NCBI GenBank assembly: GCA_905250075.1
Contig: CAJNOP010000343.1
Coordinates: forward strand, 108,100-172,099
Length of the DNA stretch: 64,000 bases
Direction: 5' to 3'
From: Rotaria sp. Silwood1
Lineage: Eukaryota > Rotifera > Eurotatoria > Philodinida > Philodinidae
Position numbers and translations under genes: made by a program. Position 1 is the stretch's first letter. Every line of letters starts with the position of its first letter. The notes beneath the pieces were generated by a model that worked only from the letters and a program-made list of their open reading frames with translations, searched no databases and was not told where the DNA came from. Positions 36,195 through 47,329 of this stretch are shown here, piece by piece.

Positions 36195-37380
36195 TTGAAT
36201 TTATTAATTAGTATATTTATGTTCAAATGTTTTCAGTTAACAAATTCCATATTTATTTTCTTTTTATAGAAAAAAAACTATTCTGTTTTCAAAATTTTAT
36301 ATAAATACGATCATTTCAAATAAAATAACAATTATTTTTCTTGATTATATTCTTCTTAAAGAGACTTGTTCGTGTGGACTTTATGTGATTATTATTTAGA
36401 AAAAATGGTAAAACACACAGCATCATCAATATTATAGAGTGCGCTTGAGACAGAGACCTCATTGAACCGAATTCTATTGATTCTAGTTCGATTAGGTTGG
36501 TCTCTTTTTCTTCAAGCCAGCGCAGGCTTATTCAATTCGTTTCCGATCTCTGAAGTACAACCATCGATCAAATGTAGTTTCATGATTGTCTCAAAGCATC
36601 ACAATCGTTCAAAAACCATGATAGCCCAATCAATTATTTTTGATATTCGTTAGTCTACATTTGCTTGCTTTTCAAACATTAGTTTAGGTTCGGTTCAGCT
36701 CGACATTGTGTTTCAGGAAGTGTTGGAAGTTCGGTTCGAGATAGACCATAATGATTAGTACATATACAAAAGCTTTTTCTTGGTATTTTGGTGTTTATTC
36801 CATTTTTATACTATTTATGCAGTGGCTTCATCTGCGCCTTGGTTGTCGGTGTCGGGCATTGGGATTACTTCTATAGGTTGGATCATTATTGAATCTGTAC
36901 AAAATTTCTGTTTATTCATGTTTAATAGTGAGTAGTGTAAATTCGAAATGGTCTTTGTAGTATTGATCGAAGATATTGCAAAACGATTAGAGAAGAATAA
37001 ACGACAATGTAATTTTATGCATCTTTTATGTCTTCTTATCGTCTATTGAAAGGAAAAAGCCAAATGATTAATTTATTGTATTAAAACAGTTAGGAAAGGT
37101 GCTCGATTATTGTATAATCAACGATGATTTCTCCATGTGAATGAATACAGAGGAAGTGACATATAGTTTTTTTTCCGAAACTTATTAAATGAATTTTCTT
37201 CCTAGGAAGTTAAATGAATAATGCAATTGGAACACGATAAAATTCGAATTTCACAATTCAGTGGCAATAGTAAGGTTAACATTTCTTGTTCTTTTTTCCT
37301 TGTTGTATGATATACTTATCTCAAGATTGCATGACACATACAGTCAATATCTGTACATCAAATGCACTTTATATAGGTGC
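36195..37380. repeat. Segmental duplication, copy A
   Basis: This copy aligns by eye, in the same orientation, with 39660-40685. Shared landmarks, in order, are TTTATGTTCAAATG; CATTTCAAATAAAATAA; TTATATTCTTCTT; CGGTGTCG followed by ATTTCTTCTAT-like sequence; TTGTAGTATTGATCGAAGATA; and ATACAGTCAATATCTGTACAT then CAAATGCACTT. Divergence is substantial (many indels). A 23-codon - strand ORF is conserved in both copies. Confidence 0.75.
36815..36886 (-). CDS. Conserved 23-codon ORF, copy A
   Basis: MIQPIEVIPMPDTDNQGADEATA then TAA would be the whole product if the ATG is used. The other copy of the duplication has an ORF of exactly the same length in the same place, sharing PIE and DT and the same start and stop positions. 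It could be a micropeptide or the last exon of a split gene. Too short to judge function. Confidence 0.3.
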   Translation of the reverse strand: MIQPIEVIPMPDTDNQGADEATA

Positions 37381-37389
37381 GCATTATGG

Positions 37390-39650
37390 CTTCTACATAA
37401 ACCATTTTACACCGTAAAATTTGTGTTGATATATTATGAGAACAAACATAAAATTTTGCAAATCTTGATATAAAGGAAAACACATGTAATCAAAAATTAC
37501 GAATAAATGAGTGAAAAAGTTCCACATTTTTCTCTGAAGATTCTAATGAAATATTTTACAATGGGTATGATCTGATTTCTCTTATTCAACTCTATTACAT
37601 TGAAGCAGTTCACCTCAATCGATATTTAGAAAGCACAATTTATTCATTTTTGTCCGAAAAAACAACGCAGGATTACGAATATTATATAGACTGATCAGTC
37701 GAGGCTAAAAATTCAAACTTTGACCGTATCAGCAGCTCTGTATGCTAGCGTTCTGAGTGACGGAAAAGTTTATTTGAAATATATACTTACTCAAATTTCA
37801 TAAAATAAGCTCCAGTAAAAAAGCACATGTTTCTGGAGATACTCTCTGTATCTTGGCCTTTGTAATTACATGACAGGAGGTAAAAAGAGTGTAGGTGTGT
37901 GCTTAGCTTAAGAAAACATCCAAATTCACGCCTATATTCTGCTCACACCGCATCCTATATCCTACACCCTATACCTCAGAACAGATTTCTTGGAAATTAT
38001 TTCCGAACTTTTACTTCACCATATTTCTCTGAACTGTTTTTGCTTTCTAAAGTTTCGAAATACATCTTATAAGATGAAGAATTTTATAGTAAATCTCGCG
38101 GGATATTTGAAGAATTATCAAAATAGCTATTAGACGAAGTCTCAAAGTTTGTCTTTTTTTGGTCGTTAGAGCAGGATAAGTGAATAGCTCTCAGTGTTTC
38201 GAATATTTTGCTAACAACAAGAAGCTACATAAAATTTTTGAAAACCTGTAGTTTTATACAGCAAAATATTCTGTATAGTATGAAATGAGAACAGAGTCTA
38301 TTAACTATGTATGCGCTGTAATAAAAAATAATTCAATAAAAGAAATGTTATTCTTTATAATTAGTTCACCGGTTAGATGAATATGATACTTTATGAGAAA
38401 TGATTCTTGAGCATAATTTCTATATCACTCACCAGATGTCTCGTGTAAAGCTAATTAACAAAAATTTCAGAGTAAACAATGCCATGATCATGCTAATGAA
38501 CTTTTCAGAAATTCTCAATGTTCTCGTACAGTAAATTCTGTAATCTGTCCATTGAGGGCAACAACCAATAAATAACATTTCTTAGATGGGTTATTTCATA
38601 CTGACCTGTTACCATCCTTCTTGCATATATATTCTTGATGTTTTTCTTCTTCTTTTAACTCTTTCATATGCATATTATACATGCATCTATAGGATAAACT
38701 TATATAATAGATGAGATCTAGATTAGAACATTACGACTGCTTGAAGAAATTTATCTTTGTAGAGTAATACCAATACACTCAGTACTGACGTATTTTATGA
38801 TCATTACAAACAATTACACATTCCTTAAAAGTAGAAAACAAAAAATGTCTTATATTCAAAGCCATGTACGGTGAAAAATGAGCATACCTGCGGATGGCAT
38901 TTTCTGATGTCAATGTAGTAATTCTCGTTATGTGCCAATATTAATACTTTTTAGTTGAATATTTACTTTCTTTCCAAATATTTATTGATCCTAATGTTCT
39001 GTTTACGCAGTATTATGAACAAAAGTATTGCTCGCGATATATCTTGCTTCTGCATGAAAGAATTATATTTCTGTCTGATTGTGTTTTCATGAAGAAGGAA
39101 ATGAAGCGTATACTTACTTGTGATACACACGATAGAACTTTGAAAGAATTTTTTCCTCAGGATACAAGTTTTGTATTTTTTCGTTTTCGATAATTAGCTA
39201 ACGCATAACATGAAGAGCGCTAGGACATTCAAAGACAGTTTAGGATTGAGAGCAAGCAAATAGAAATTTTTGTACTTATTCAACAGCTTATTTGCTTACG
39301 ATTCATTATCGAGAATGATCAAAACATCAAGCGCATTTTGATCAATAAATTAAGATATTCAAAATTTTCAAAACGTCAATCCAGGATTCCACCACATATG
39401 ACCCATCAAAAACTCGAAACTAATGTAGGATTTGTTTATGGTGTGGATGACGATGTGATGTGGTTCTGGATCTGAGCATTGCTGACAGTTTTACTGTAAG
39501 CATGGGTGGATGAATTGAGCATCAGCGTGCTAATCTTCTCTTAACTCTGGCACCACCCACTGAAATCCATACTCAAAACTCTATAATAGAAATTGGTCTT
39601 TTATCATTACCGATTCTTGACAACGCGAGCTGGCTCGGTCTATAATAAAT
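37390..39650. other. Gene-poor region between the duplicated segments
   Basis: No gene recognised. A weak telomere-like pair lies at 37885-37975 (GTGTAGGTGTGTGC...CTCACACCGCATCC...CTACACCC). The rest is AT-rich unique sequence. Confidence 0.4.
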
Positions 39651-39659
39651 CATCGGAAA

Positions 39660-40685
39660 CGAATCGGTCGAATTCTTTAGTTTTATTAATTGCTTTATTT
39701 ATATTCAAATGTACTCAATTAAAAAGTTGCATATTTGTCTTTTTTTTAATTTCTTTTTCAAAGTTTTACATAAATAACATCATTTCAAATAAAATTATAA
39801 TTGACTTTTTTTGGTTATATTCTTCTTGAATGGACACATGTTCATATGAACTCTCTATGATTATTGGAGGGAATAGATAAAACAAAGTATCATGGGATAT
39901 CTCTTCATGTCGAGCAATAAATCCATAGTATCATGAAGAATCAAAGAAATTAATCTAAAGCATGTACTTGCTTTATGATAGCAGAGTATGTTCGCGATAT
40001 ACGATGATAATTCGTGCATAGATAAACATATTTTTTATTTATTTATATGTCAATGTCCTTTTTTTACACAATTTATGAAGTAGTTCCATTTGTTTTTTCG
40101 TCGACGGTGTCGATAATTACGATTTCTTCTATTGGTCGTGCCATAGTTCAACTGCTGCGAAAATTGCAAAAATTGCTGCATAATAAATGTTCAATAGTGT
40201 AATTTCGAGGATGCTTTTGTAGTGTAGATCGAAGATACAGTGAACGATTAAAGAATGTTATATTGGATATCACTTGATAAGATTGTTTTCGAATTGAAGA
40301 CGAATAAGAGGTAGTATGACTTTGATATATCTTTTATATGTGACCATGTTGTATACAGAAAGAAAAAAACCCAATGATAAACATGTTAGATTTCAATAGT
40401 CATAAAAAAGTAGTGACGTTATTGAAGTATTGCTGATTTAATCTCCACCTGAGTATATACAAAAGAAGTGACACATAGTTTTCTTCGAAATTTATGAAAA
40501 TGATTTTACTTGCATGTAAGTAATCGGAATAAAACAACGTTACGCGTTAAACTTGAAATTTTGCCACACTTAAGCGTTAACAATGAGCTTAACATTTTTT
40601 ATTCATTCTTTTTGTGGTGTCATGCTTTATCCAAATGTTGTATGATACATAGAGTCGATATATGTATATCAAATGCACTTGGCAT
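39660..40685. repeat. Segmental duplication, copy B
   Basis: Diverged direct copy of 36195-37380. Homology stops at CAAATGCACTTGGCATAAG, directly followed by a telomere-like foldback (40687-40733) that copy A lacks. Confidence 0.75.
40073..40144 (-). CDS. Conserved 23-codon ORF, copy B
   Basis: The product starts MARPIEEIVIIDTVD and ends at the same stop position as the paralogous ORF at 36815-36886. Equal length and shared residues, despite heavy divergence and indels in the flanks, hint at selection on the reading frame. Confidence 0.3.
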   Translation of the reverse strand: MARPIEEIVIIDTVDEKTNGTTS

Positions 40686-40686
40686 A

Positions 40687-40733
40687 AGTGTGGGTGTCGA
40701 TGAACTTCAGATCCATGCTCTACATCCACACCA
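40687..40733. repeat. Telomere-like foldback at the end of duplication copy B
   Basis: GTGTGGGTGTCGATGAAC, then a short spacer, then CTCTACATCCACACCATTC. Short and degenerate but in the usual G-then-C order. Confidence 0.5.
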
Positions 40734-41301
40734 TTCTCTGAACTTTTTATTTATTTTTGGGTGGATGTTTAGTAGAACAGAACGAAGGAAAGTAGTTTTA
40801 AATAAATGTTTACTTCTATGAAGTGTAAATTTTTTCGTGGGTATACTATTTTCATATAAAACAATTGTAGTATAGCTACAACTTAAATTTGGATTGTTTA
40901 TTTTCCTAGTAGCTGTATGGTTCACCTTGACTAATTTTGCTTAATTTTTGTGCCGAAGTGATAGCTTCGACAAGTGTTGCCTAAGTATTATGTTGACAGG
41001 ATACATCCTTCTATTTACTCCTTTCTTGTAAACACTCTGTTTGCGCACAATATACAGTCAACGACAAAAATTTAACTGACTTTTCAAATTTTCTTTCGCA
41101 TAATTATGAGGTGCGGACTTGACGTAAATGATGACGTAGATTGTATGAGAGGTAGGCTAGATAATGTGTCTCAATTAATTTATGGACAAACACACAAAGT
41201 AAAGAAAAAATAAAAGATTGATAATGTTTTGTTTAATTTTGTATTTTTTATTTTCAGAAATGAGTAAAACCAAATTGGCAGACAATAAACAGAATATTTA
41301 A

Positions 41302-41625
41302 TTATTTATCATCATCAAAGAGACGAAAAAGAATTTCTATATACATGTCTGTAATTGATAGGAAAACAATCGTATTCCTATCAAATTGTGTTGTTTGTCT
41401 AATGCGAAAAGTAGAATGTATAGAGAAGAGAATTTTTTCTTCCGTCTGGTATGCACTAACATCGTGACTGCTGGTGATAGAATTAGTTGACGTCGAAGGA
41501 TTGATAGTTATTTGAAAGAGAATGCATACCAACTTAAGATTATATTTATTACTCTCGGCAAAGGCAAGTGATACTGCTCGATCGAGACTTGTCAACAAAA
41601 AAGTTATTAAACGATAATAAGCCAT
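41302..41625 (-). pseudogene. ADP-ribosyltransferase-like fragment
   Basis: The reading contains LLTSLDRAVSLAFA, resembling the STS-strand block of arginine ADP-ribosyltransferases, and farther on QTEEKILFSIHSTFRI, resembling the ARTT-loop/catalytic Glu block followed by the FR(I/V) strand. Spacing between the two blocks is about right. The NAD-binding Arg region and the N-terminal part are not visible. The frame ends early, so this is most likely a remnant of the expanded bdelloid family, or one exon of a gene I cannot complete. 41848-42114 upstream on the same strand may be more of it, but I cannot confirm. Confidence 0.45.
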
Positions 41626-43006
41626 TTTGTGTTTTCATTAGTGAGTCAAAATCTATTTGAGGTAAATCTTGCCTACGATATACATTTAATGAGTTCGAAT
41701 GAAAATGTTCACCTTATTGTTCGAAACAAAGTGTGACGATATATTGATATAAATCTCAGGAAGAAGCCCATTTTAGAAATGAGATTAAATTATACTATCA
41801 AATTGGTTAATGAGGGAGATATTATTTTTCCGTATTATCGACGTTTTCTAATACGACATTGCCATTGATGAACAGTTGGCGACAGCACGTAAAAAACTCA
41901 TTAAAATGTTCTTGTTGAAAATCAATGCTAAATAAAATTTCCTTAAGAATTTGTGCTTAGATGAAGAGCTGATCAAGTTGATCCAGATGTATATTCGGAT
42001 CGCTATCAGTTGTCTTGATGAAGTTGATAGACATTGAGTTTTAGGCGCAAATTTTGGCATCCTATTTTTAAGTGCTTCAAAAATAGATATGATACTTTTG
42101 AAAACACCTTTCATCTTGGGCCATTGCTGTGTTCATCCTTCATGTTTATCTATATCCTCACAAAAAAATATAAACGCAACTTACTTGAAGAATAGAAGCA
42201 ATAAATTGTTTGGCTAAATGCTTTGGAATAATCATAAAAACCTTTTCCTCTCCGATATCGCTGATAAAATCTATGATTTCATCAAGCATAAGAAACGAAA
42301 ATTTTGAACAATATCAATTTTTTTCCATTGCTCTATATTGTGTATTGAATGCGAAAAATAGTTTCAAGAGTATATTTTATGTTTCGTTTATTTATATTTT
42401 ATCGCCAACACAAGAAGAGAGACAAATAATCTTTCTTGATTAAGATCAATACTTTAACATATTATCATCATAATCTATTGTTTTACTATACATATTTTAA
42501 CTTTCTCATATATATGGAATGTGAAATAAACGTCGATTGTTATGCAATATTTTTGTTATTGAAGTCATTGTCTATGTTTTAGTCACTCTCTCAGGCTATC
42601 GCTCTGCAATAGAATATATTATTTCATTGTATGTATGATATAATCGCTTTTGAAATTCAATTTGAGGCACAATTGGAAAAAATATGACCTATAAAACATA
42701 CATTATGCGAGTGAAGTTTAATTCGCTTTTTGTGTGATAAACATTTTCTTTATTTTTCTTAATGTGATGTCTTCTTCCATTTTGCTGTAAACGACGGCAA
42801 TGGAGCGAGTGTTTCAGTATGAAGAATTGACTGAAAGACAAAAAACCCATTCGATGACTACAATCGTAATGGACATACATCTATGTCGTACTTTTTTAAA
42901 GAAATTTATCTATTCTGTTGGGCAATGACAACAGCGGTTACAAGCAAATAATGAACATATATAGTTATATTTTTATCGTTGTGAACAAGACATAGTCAAA
43001 ATAAAT

Positions 43007-44059
43007 ATGAATCGATCTGATGTTCATCTTTTGGACTTATCCGATGAGATATTACTCATTATTTTGAAGAAACTCAACAATATTGATGTTCTTTATTCGT
43101 TATGGAACACAAATAATGAACGACTTAGCATTCTAGTCAAAAAAAAAAATCTTTAGTAACATACTTAATTTTGTGTTCATTGCTAATATTTCTTCAATTG
43201 ATCGCTTCAAACTGGATCGCTTTTGCTTCAATATATTGCCTGGAGTTCAGAACAATGTGAAATATTGTATTCTTAAACCAGTTTTAATGGAACGTATTCT
43301 TCTTGCTACCGACTATCCAAATCTAACCAAACTCAAACTTTTTAATTTCAAAAAAGAACTCATTTCGCATTATTTTACAAGTAAGTAGAATAACCAAAGA
43401 AGAATGATATAAAACAGAACTGACTGAAAAAACATTTCATTTTCTTTATTTAGACGAATCACCTCTTCGATATATCTTTCAACAAAAATTATATTGTAAA
43501 TGTGTATGCACATATCTCGAATTTCTGTAAAAATTTAGAGCAGTTGAGTAGTGCTGAAACATTCAATATGTCATATCCAAGCGTGAAACTCTCTGATTTA
43601 CCATCAACTACATTTTCCTCTTCAACTCTTACTCAATTATGTATCGGTGTGTGCGCTTTAGACGATTGTCTTTATTTACTTGATGGTCGACTCAAACGAT
43701 TGACTACACTTATTGTTCATATACATTACATAGATGACTCTCCAACAATCGTTGATAATATTGTAGGCTTTAATAAATAATGTTGACCATAAGATTAGTC
43801 TTCATTGAGAAGGCATTTTTTGTCACTTGAAATATGAATCTGATGGTGAGATAAGGTAATTAATAACGTGCGCGATTTAGTTTTCTGCTCTAATTACAAA
43901 GTATTTCTTTTTATTTTGTAGGATAATTTACCTAATCTGAAATGTTTCTGATTAAAATCTTATATGAAAGTTAAGTTATTTGATAATACAGTTCTACCTC
44001 TTCTTCGACGTATGTCATATCTGGAAAAATTAACTTTATATCTTCTTATAAAGAATCGA
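43007..44059 (+). pseudogene. F-box/leucine-rich protein pseudogene, 3' truncated
   Basis: The F-box begins at ATG 43007 (LDLSDEILLIILKKLNN..DVLYSLW). A frameshift in an A run near 43140-43152 breaks it. The frame resumes with FVFIANISSIDRFKLDRFCF..ILPGVQNN and MERILLATDYPNLTKLKLFNF, then an intron 43381-43453 (GTAAGT...TTTAG). The next part, ESPLRYIFQQ, shifts frame again to VYAHISNFCKNL, LPSTTFSSSTLTQLC and CLYLLDGRLKRLTTLIV. After another intron-like gap comes NLPNLKCF, a stop, then KLFDNTVLPLLRRMSYLEKL. The reading ends abruptly after IKNR at 44059, where a telomere-like tract starts. F-box proteins select substrates for SCF ubiquitin ligases; this copy cannot encode one. Confidence 0.85.
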
Positions 44060-44138
44060 AGAGTGTGGATGGGTGTAGTTGCGAGCGGTGTTCCCGGAAA
44101 AAATAATACACGTTCACACACTCACCCACACTCAGATA
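44060..44138. repeat. Telomere-like foldback abutting the F-box pseudogene
   Basis: AGAGTGTGGATGGGTGTAG starts at the exact base where homology to the F-box coding sequence ends. After a spacer of about 35 bases comes ACGTTCACACACTCACCCAC. G-strand then C-strand. Confidence 0.65.
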
Positions 44139-44219
44139 CTTTTATAATTAAATCGCCATGTTTTGAGGGTTTTTTGAGTCATTGCACTTGTGATGCCCTC
44201 TCTCTGCTTAAAAAGTAAG

Positions 44220-45100
44220 AGTTTAAAAGAAATGGCTATGTGGTGCCCTACATCCTGACATGCTTGTACAAAAAATTAAATATATTGTATGAGTGTCGAA
44301 AAAGGTATTTAGGATGTCAAATCAGCTATCTGTGACCCTTATTTGGTGAATATCTATGTCAAACGTTATGGTATTGGGCTGAAAATTTTACCATAGTCTC
44401 TTCATTACAGCCCCAACATATTCTGAAAATTTTATGCGATTTGATCATGCTTGAGCTGAGATCGACTTTTGAGGTAGGGAGTGACCTTAAGCCTCTACCC
44501 TTGTATTTAAACCCTTATATCTGTACTCCAATGGCCATACCCTCATACTTATAGTCTTACATCGATATCTTTACACCCATACTAATACATTCCTGCGTGT
44601 ATTCTAATGACTATATTTTATGACTATAATCTTAGAGCTGCATACCAATATAGTAATCTAAAAGTTTCGGTGCTTGCTAGAAAAATTTCTTTTTATCTGT
44701 CATTGCAAATCTAAAAAGGCTCAAAATAGAACTTATAATATGTTGCAAATGGATGGATGGTGTGCTAAGCTTTCATAACTCTAGCCCTATCTTTAGGGAA
44801 GATACATGGCTCAAACTGTAGAGAATTTTTTGATATGATCGAAAAATAAGAAAGTATTGGGATTTACATGGAACCATGAAAAAAGTGTAGAAGAAGACAA
44901 TAAAATCAAGAAATACTGTAAGAGTAATGTTGAACAAAACTACCCAGGCAGGGGTAAAGATGAAAAAATGGCATTAAAATGCAGTCGAATTGTACAAAAA
45001 ATAATGGTGTCAAAAAGTCACAAATAATGCCAAAAAATGCATGTTCTGGGATCCATTAAAATGATTTCACCAGTAACATTTTAATCCTTATCACATAAAC
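44220..45100. other. Gene-poor, partly repetitive
   Basis: A degenerate array of ACCCTTATA/ACCCATACT-type units at about 44480-44660 resembles, in reverse orientation, the AAGGCTATA array at 26.6 kb. No gene. Confidence 0.4.
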
Positions 45101-45104
45101 CATT

Positions 45105-45765
45105 TACTTGTCGTTGTTTAACATAATAATTATTATTTTTTACTGCCGTAATAGTTCTTCGTTTTATGTCACAAAAAATCATTTTAATCTAGCCCTGTTG
45201 GCGTTTTATGTAATTACTTTTTTAGGCATTTCTTTAAGACCAAATCTTGGCTAATAGAGTTCAGCTTTGACCTTTTTCACATGAAAAAACAAGAAATTAA
45301 AAAAGATTCTGTCGCGTCTTACAACTAAACATTTTCTTCTAGACGAAAAAAGGTACAAAATTGCTCTTATAAAATGTCATAAAGATTCTAGATTACCAAA
45401 TCAGCTGCTCTGTTCATCTGACAAACTAGTCTTTATAACATTTGATTAGAACAACTTTTTCGTCTACAAAAGCATATTTAGTTGCACGACATAAGAGAAT
45501 TCTTTTTTATTTTTCTATGTGAGAAAAAGGCAGAGTTGAACTATATTAACCAAAAATCGGTCGTGAGGATCTGCTCAAAAGGTAATTATACAAAACGTCA
45601 GCAAGGCTAGATTAAAATGTTTTTTTGACGTAAACTGGGAAAAACTCATTTATCGACTCCTTTCTACGTGTTCACTTTTACCCATAAACTGAACAGTTAT
45701 TATGGCATTAAAAAATATAATAATGATGTGAAACGATGAAGAAAAATCGTTTATGATATAGAAGT
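45105..45765. mobile_element. Foldback element, arms about 240-300 bp
   Basis: The left arm (45105-45395) and right arm (45425-45765) are inverted. Landmarks are ATTTTAATCTAGCC against GGCTAGATTAAAAT, ACGTTTTGT-type blocks, TTTTTCACATGAAAAAAC against its complement, and ACAACTAAACATTTTCTTCTAGACGAAAAA against TTTTTCGTCTACAAAAGC..TAGTTG. The arms differ by an indel of about 50 bases. No ORF. Confidence 0.75.
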
Positions 45766-47156
45766 TATGTTAGCGAAGTTTTAATCAGTTCAAAAGGAAA
45801 TCGCAACTAGCTCAGGTGAAAAATAATTTTTTCTTAGTACTGAAATTACTTATATTTCAAAAATTGCACCTTCTTCGATGAATAATACGCGACTCAGCCA
45901 TGTTAGAATACAATTAATCATTTTCTATCCTTCATTATATCTCTTGTCCTCTTACATATAATATGGATAAAACAGTAATATATAAAATATAATTCAAGCA
46001 CACAAACATTTAGTTACTCTGAAAAACGAAATCGAAAAACTGAAATTAAAGCTGTCCATGCAAGATATACTCATAATCTATTGATCTTCTCATTTGGCCA
46101 GTATAAGGCAGGATATCCTCCTATCTCTAAAAAATTTTTGAACTGGCGCATAAAGTGAACACGAAACTTTCCAAAAAAAATACTTGGGGTGAGAAGAATT
46201 TACTGACAAGTAGAAGACATTCCTTATGCTCAACTAGTGAACTATATGATATCAAAGTTTTGTGTGAGAGAAAACTGAATCAGTTGGATTCTAGAAAAAT
46301 CTAAATATGTAGCAATTTAATTATTTTTCATTTGAGCTAGTCGTATTTTATTTAATCTTGAGTAAGAAAACGATATTAAGTGAAGCAATTCTCTTTACAT
46401 GTAAGAGACAGCAATAGATATATGGATAAGAGAACTCACAAGAAAGTCTCCAAAAATTCAAAAGAATGCTGATAAAAAAATGATAGGTTAATGCCTGTCT
46501 GAATCATAGTTAAGATAAAAGTTCAAGTCATTTGAAAATTATAGAAGCACTTATACACGAAAATATTATACATTAAATTTTATGTTAGTGATGTCAAACT
46601 TAATAGAAAGCTTATTTACTTGTTTCAATTATGAAAAGGAGAAATAACATCCTTCTAACATATTGAGTAAAATCAATGAATTCGATATCATGCATTCTCA
46701 TATATTTGATCAATTCTTTCTCTCAAGACAAAGACTAAAGGCAACCAATGGGAATGAACGAATTATAAAATATCGAATATACAGGGTACTGATGACAATG
46801 GAAGTGATTTCATAAGAGAAAAGTAACTTGAATCTTTATAATATCTAATAAAATCTTTTATTGGTGCAAATGTAATTCTGTGATTTAAAGGTTACTATTT
46901 TTTCAGCATGAATTGGTTGCAAAATAAAAATAATGTGCTTTCCGCTTCTAAAAGAAAAAGAAATTATTGAAATAGATGACTGTTTATCCTTGACAGACAT
47001 ATATCTCATTCGATAGTGATTATTTTAAATGAAATCGTAAAATGAAGAAATTGATAACTAAAAAAAACTAAATTGATAGAGATGAAATCTGCCTAGTTCT
47101 AAACTAAGTTAAAATTACTTCAGCAACTGGCACTCCGCATCGGTAGAAGAAATTTT

Positions 47157-47324
47157 ATGTGCAAAAATATTTTACAAGGTAGTGCCATATCTGATTTTAC
47201 AGTTATTATTCAACCATATCAAATTTCAAAAAAAGTTGCTTTTCGACCAATATTCAAAGAAGATCGATCATTATTAAATACTTTTATCTTTTATCAATAT
47301 CCCAATTTGAAAGAATGTTCTTAA
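47157..47324 (+). CDS. Short ORF with coding-like codon use (55 aa)
   Basis: MCKNILQGSAISDFTVII begins an open frame whose codons (CAA, TCA, CCA, GAT, CGA) match bdelloid exons better than the AT-rich flanks do. After the stop the same frame continues ANIMIENKHPKLGIRII, so it may be part of a decayed gene. No family is recognised. Confidence 0.3.
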   Translation: MCKNILQGSAISDFTVIIQPYQISKKVAFRPIFKEDRSLLNTFIFYQYPNLKECS

Positions 47325-47329
47325 GCTAA

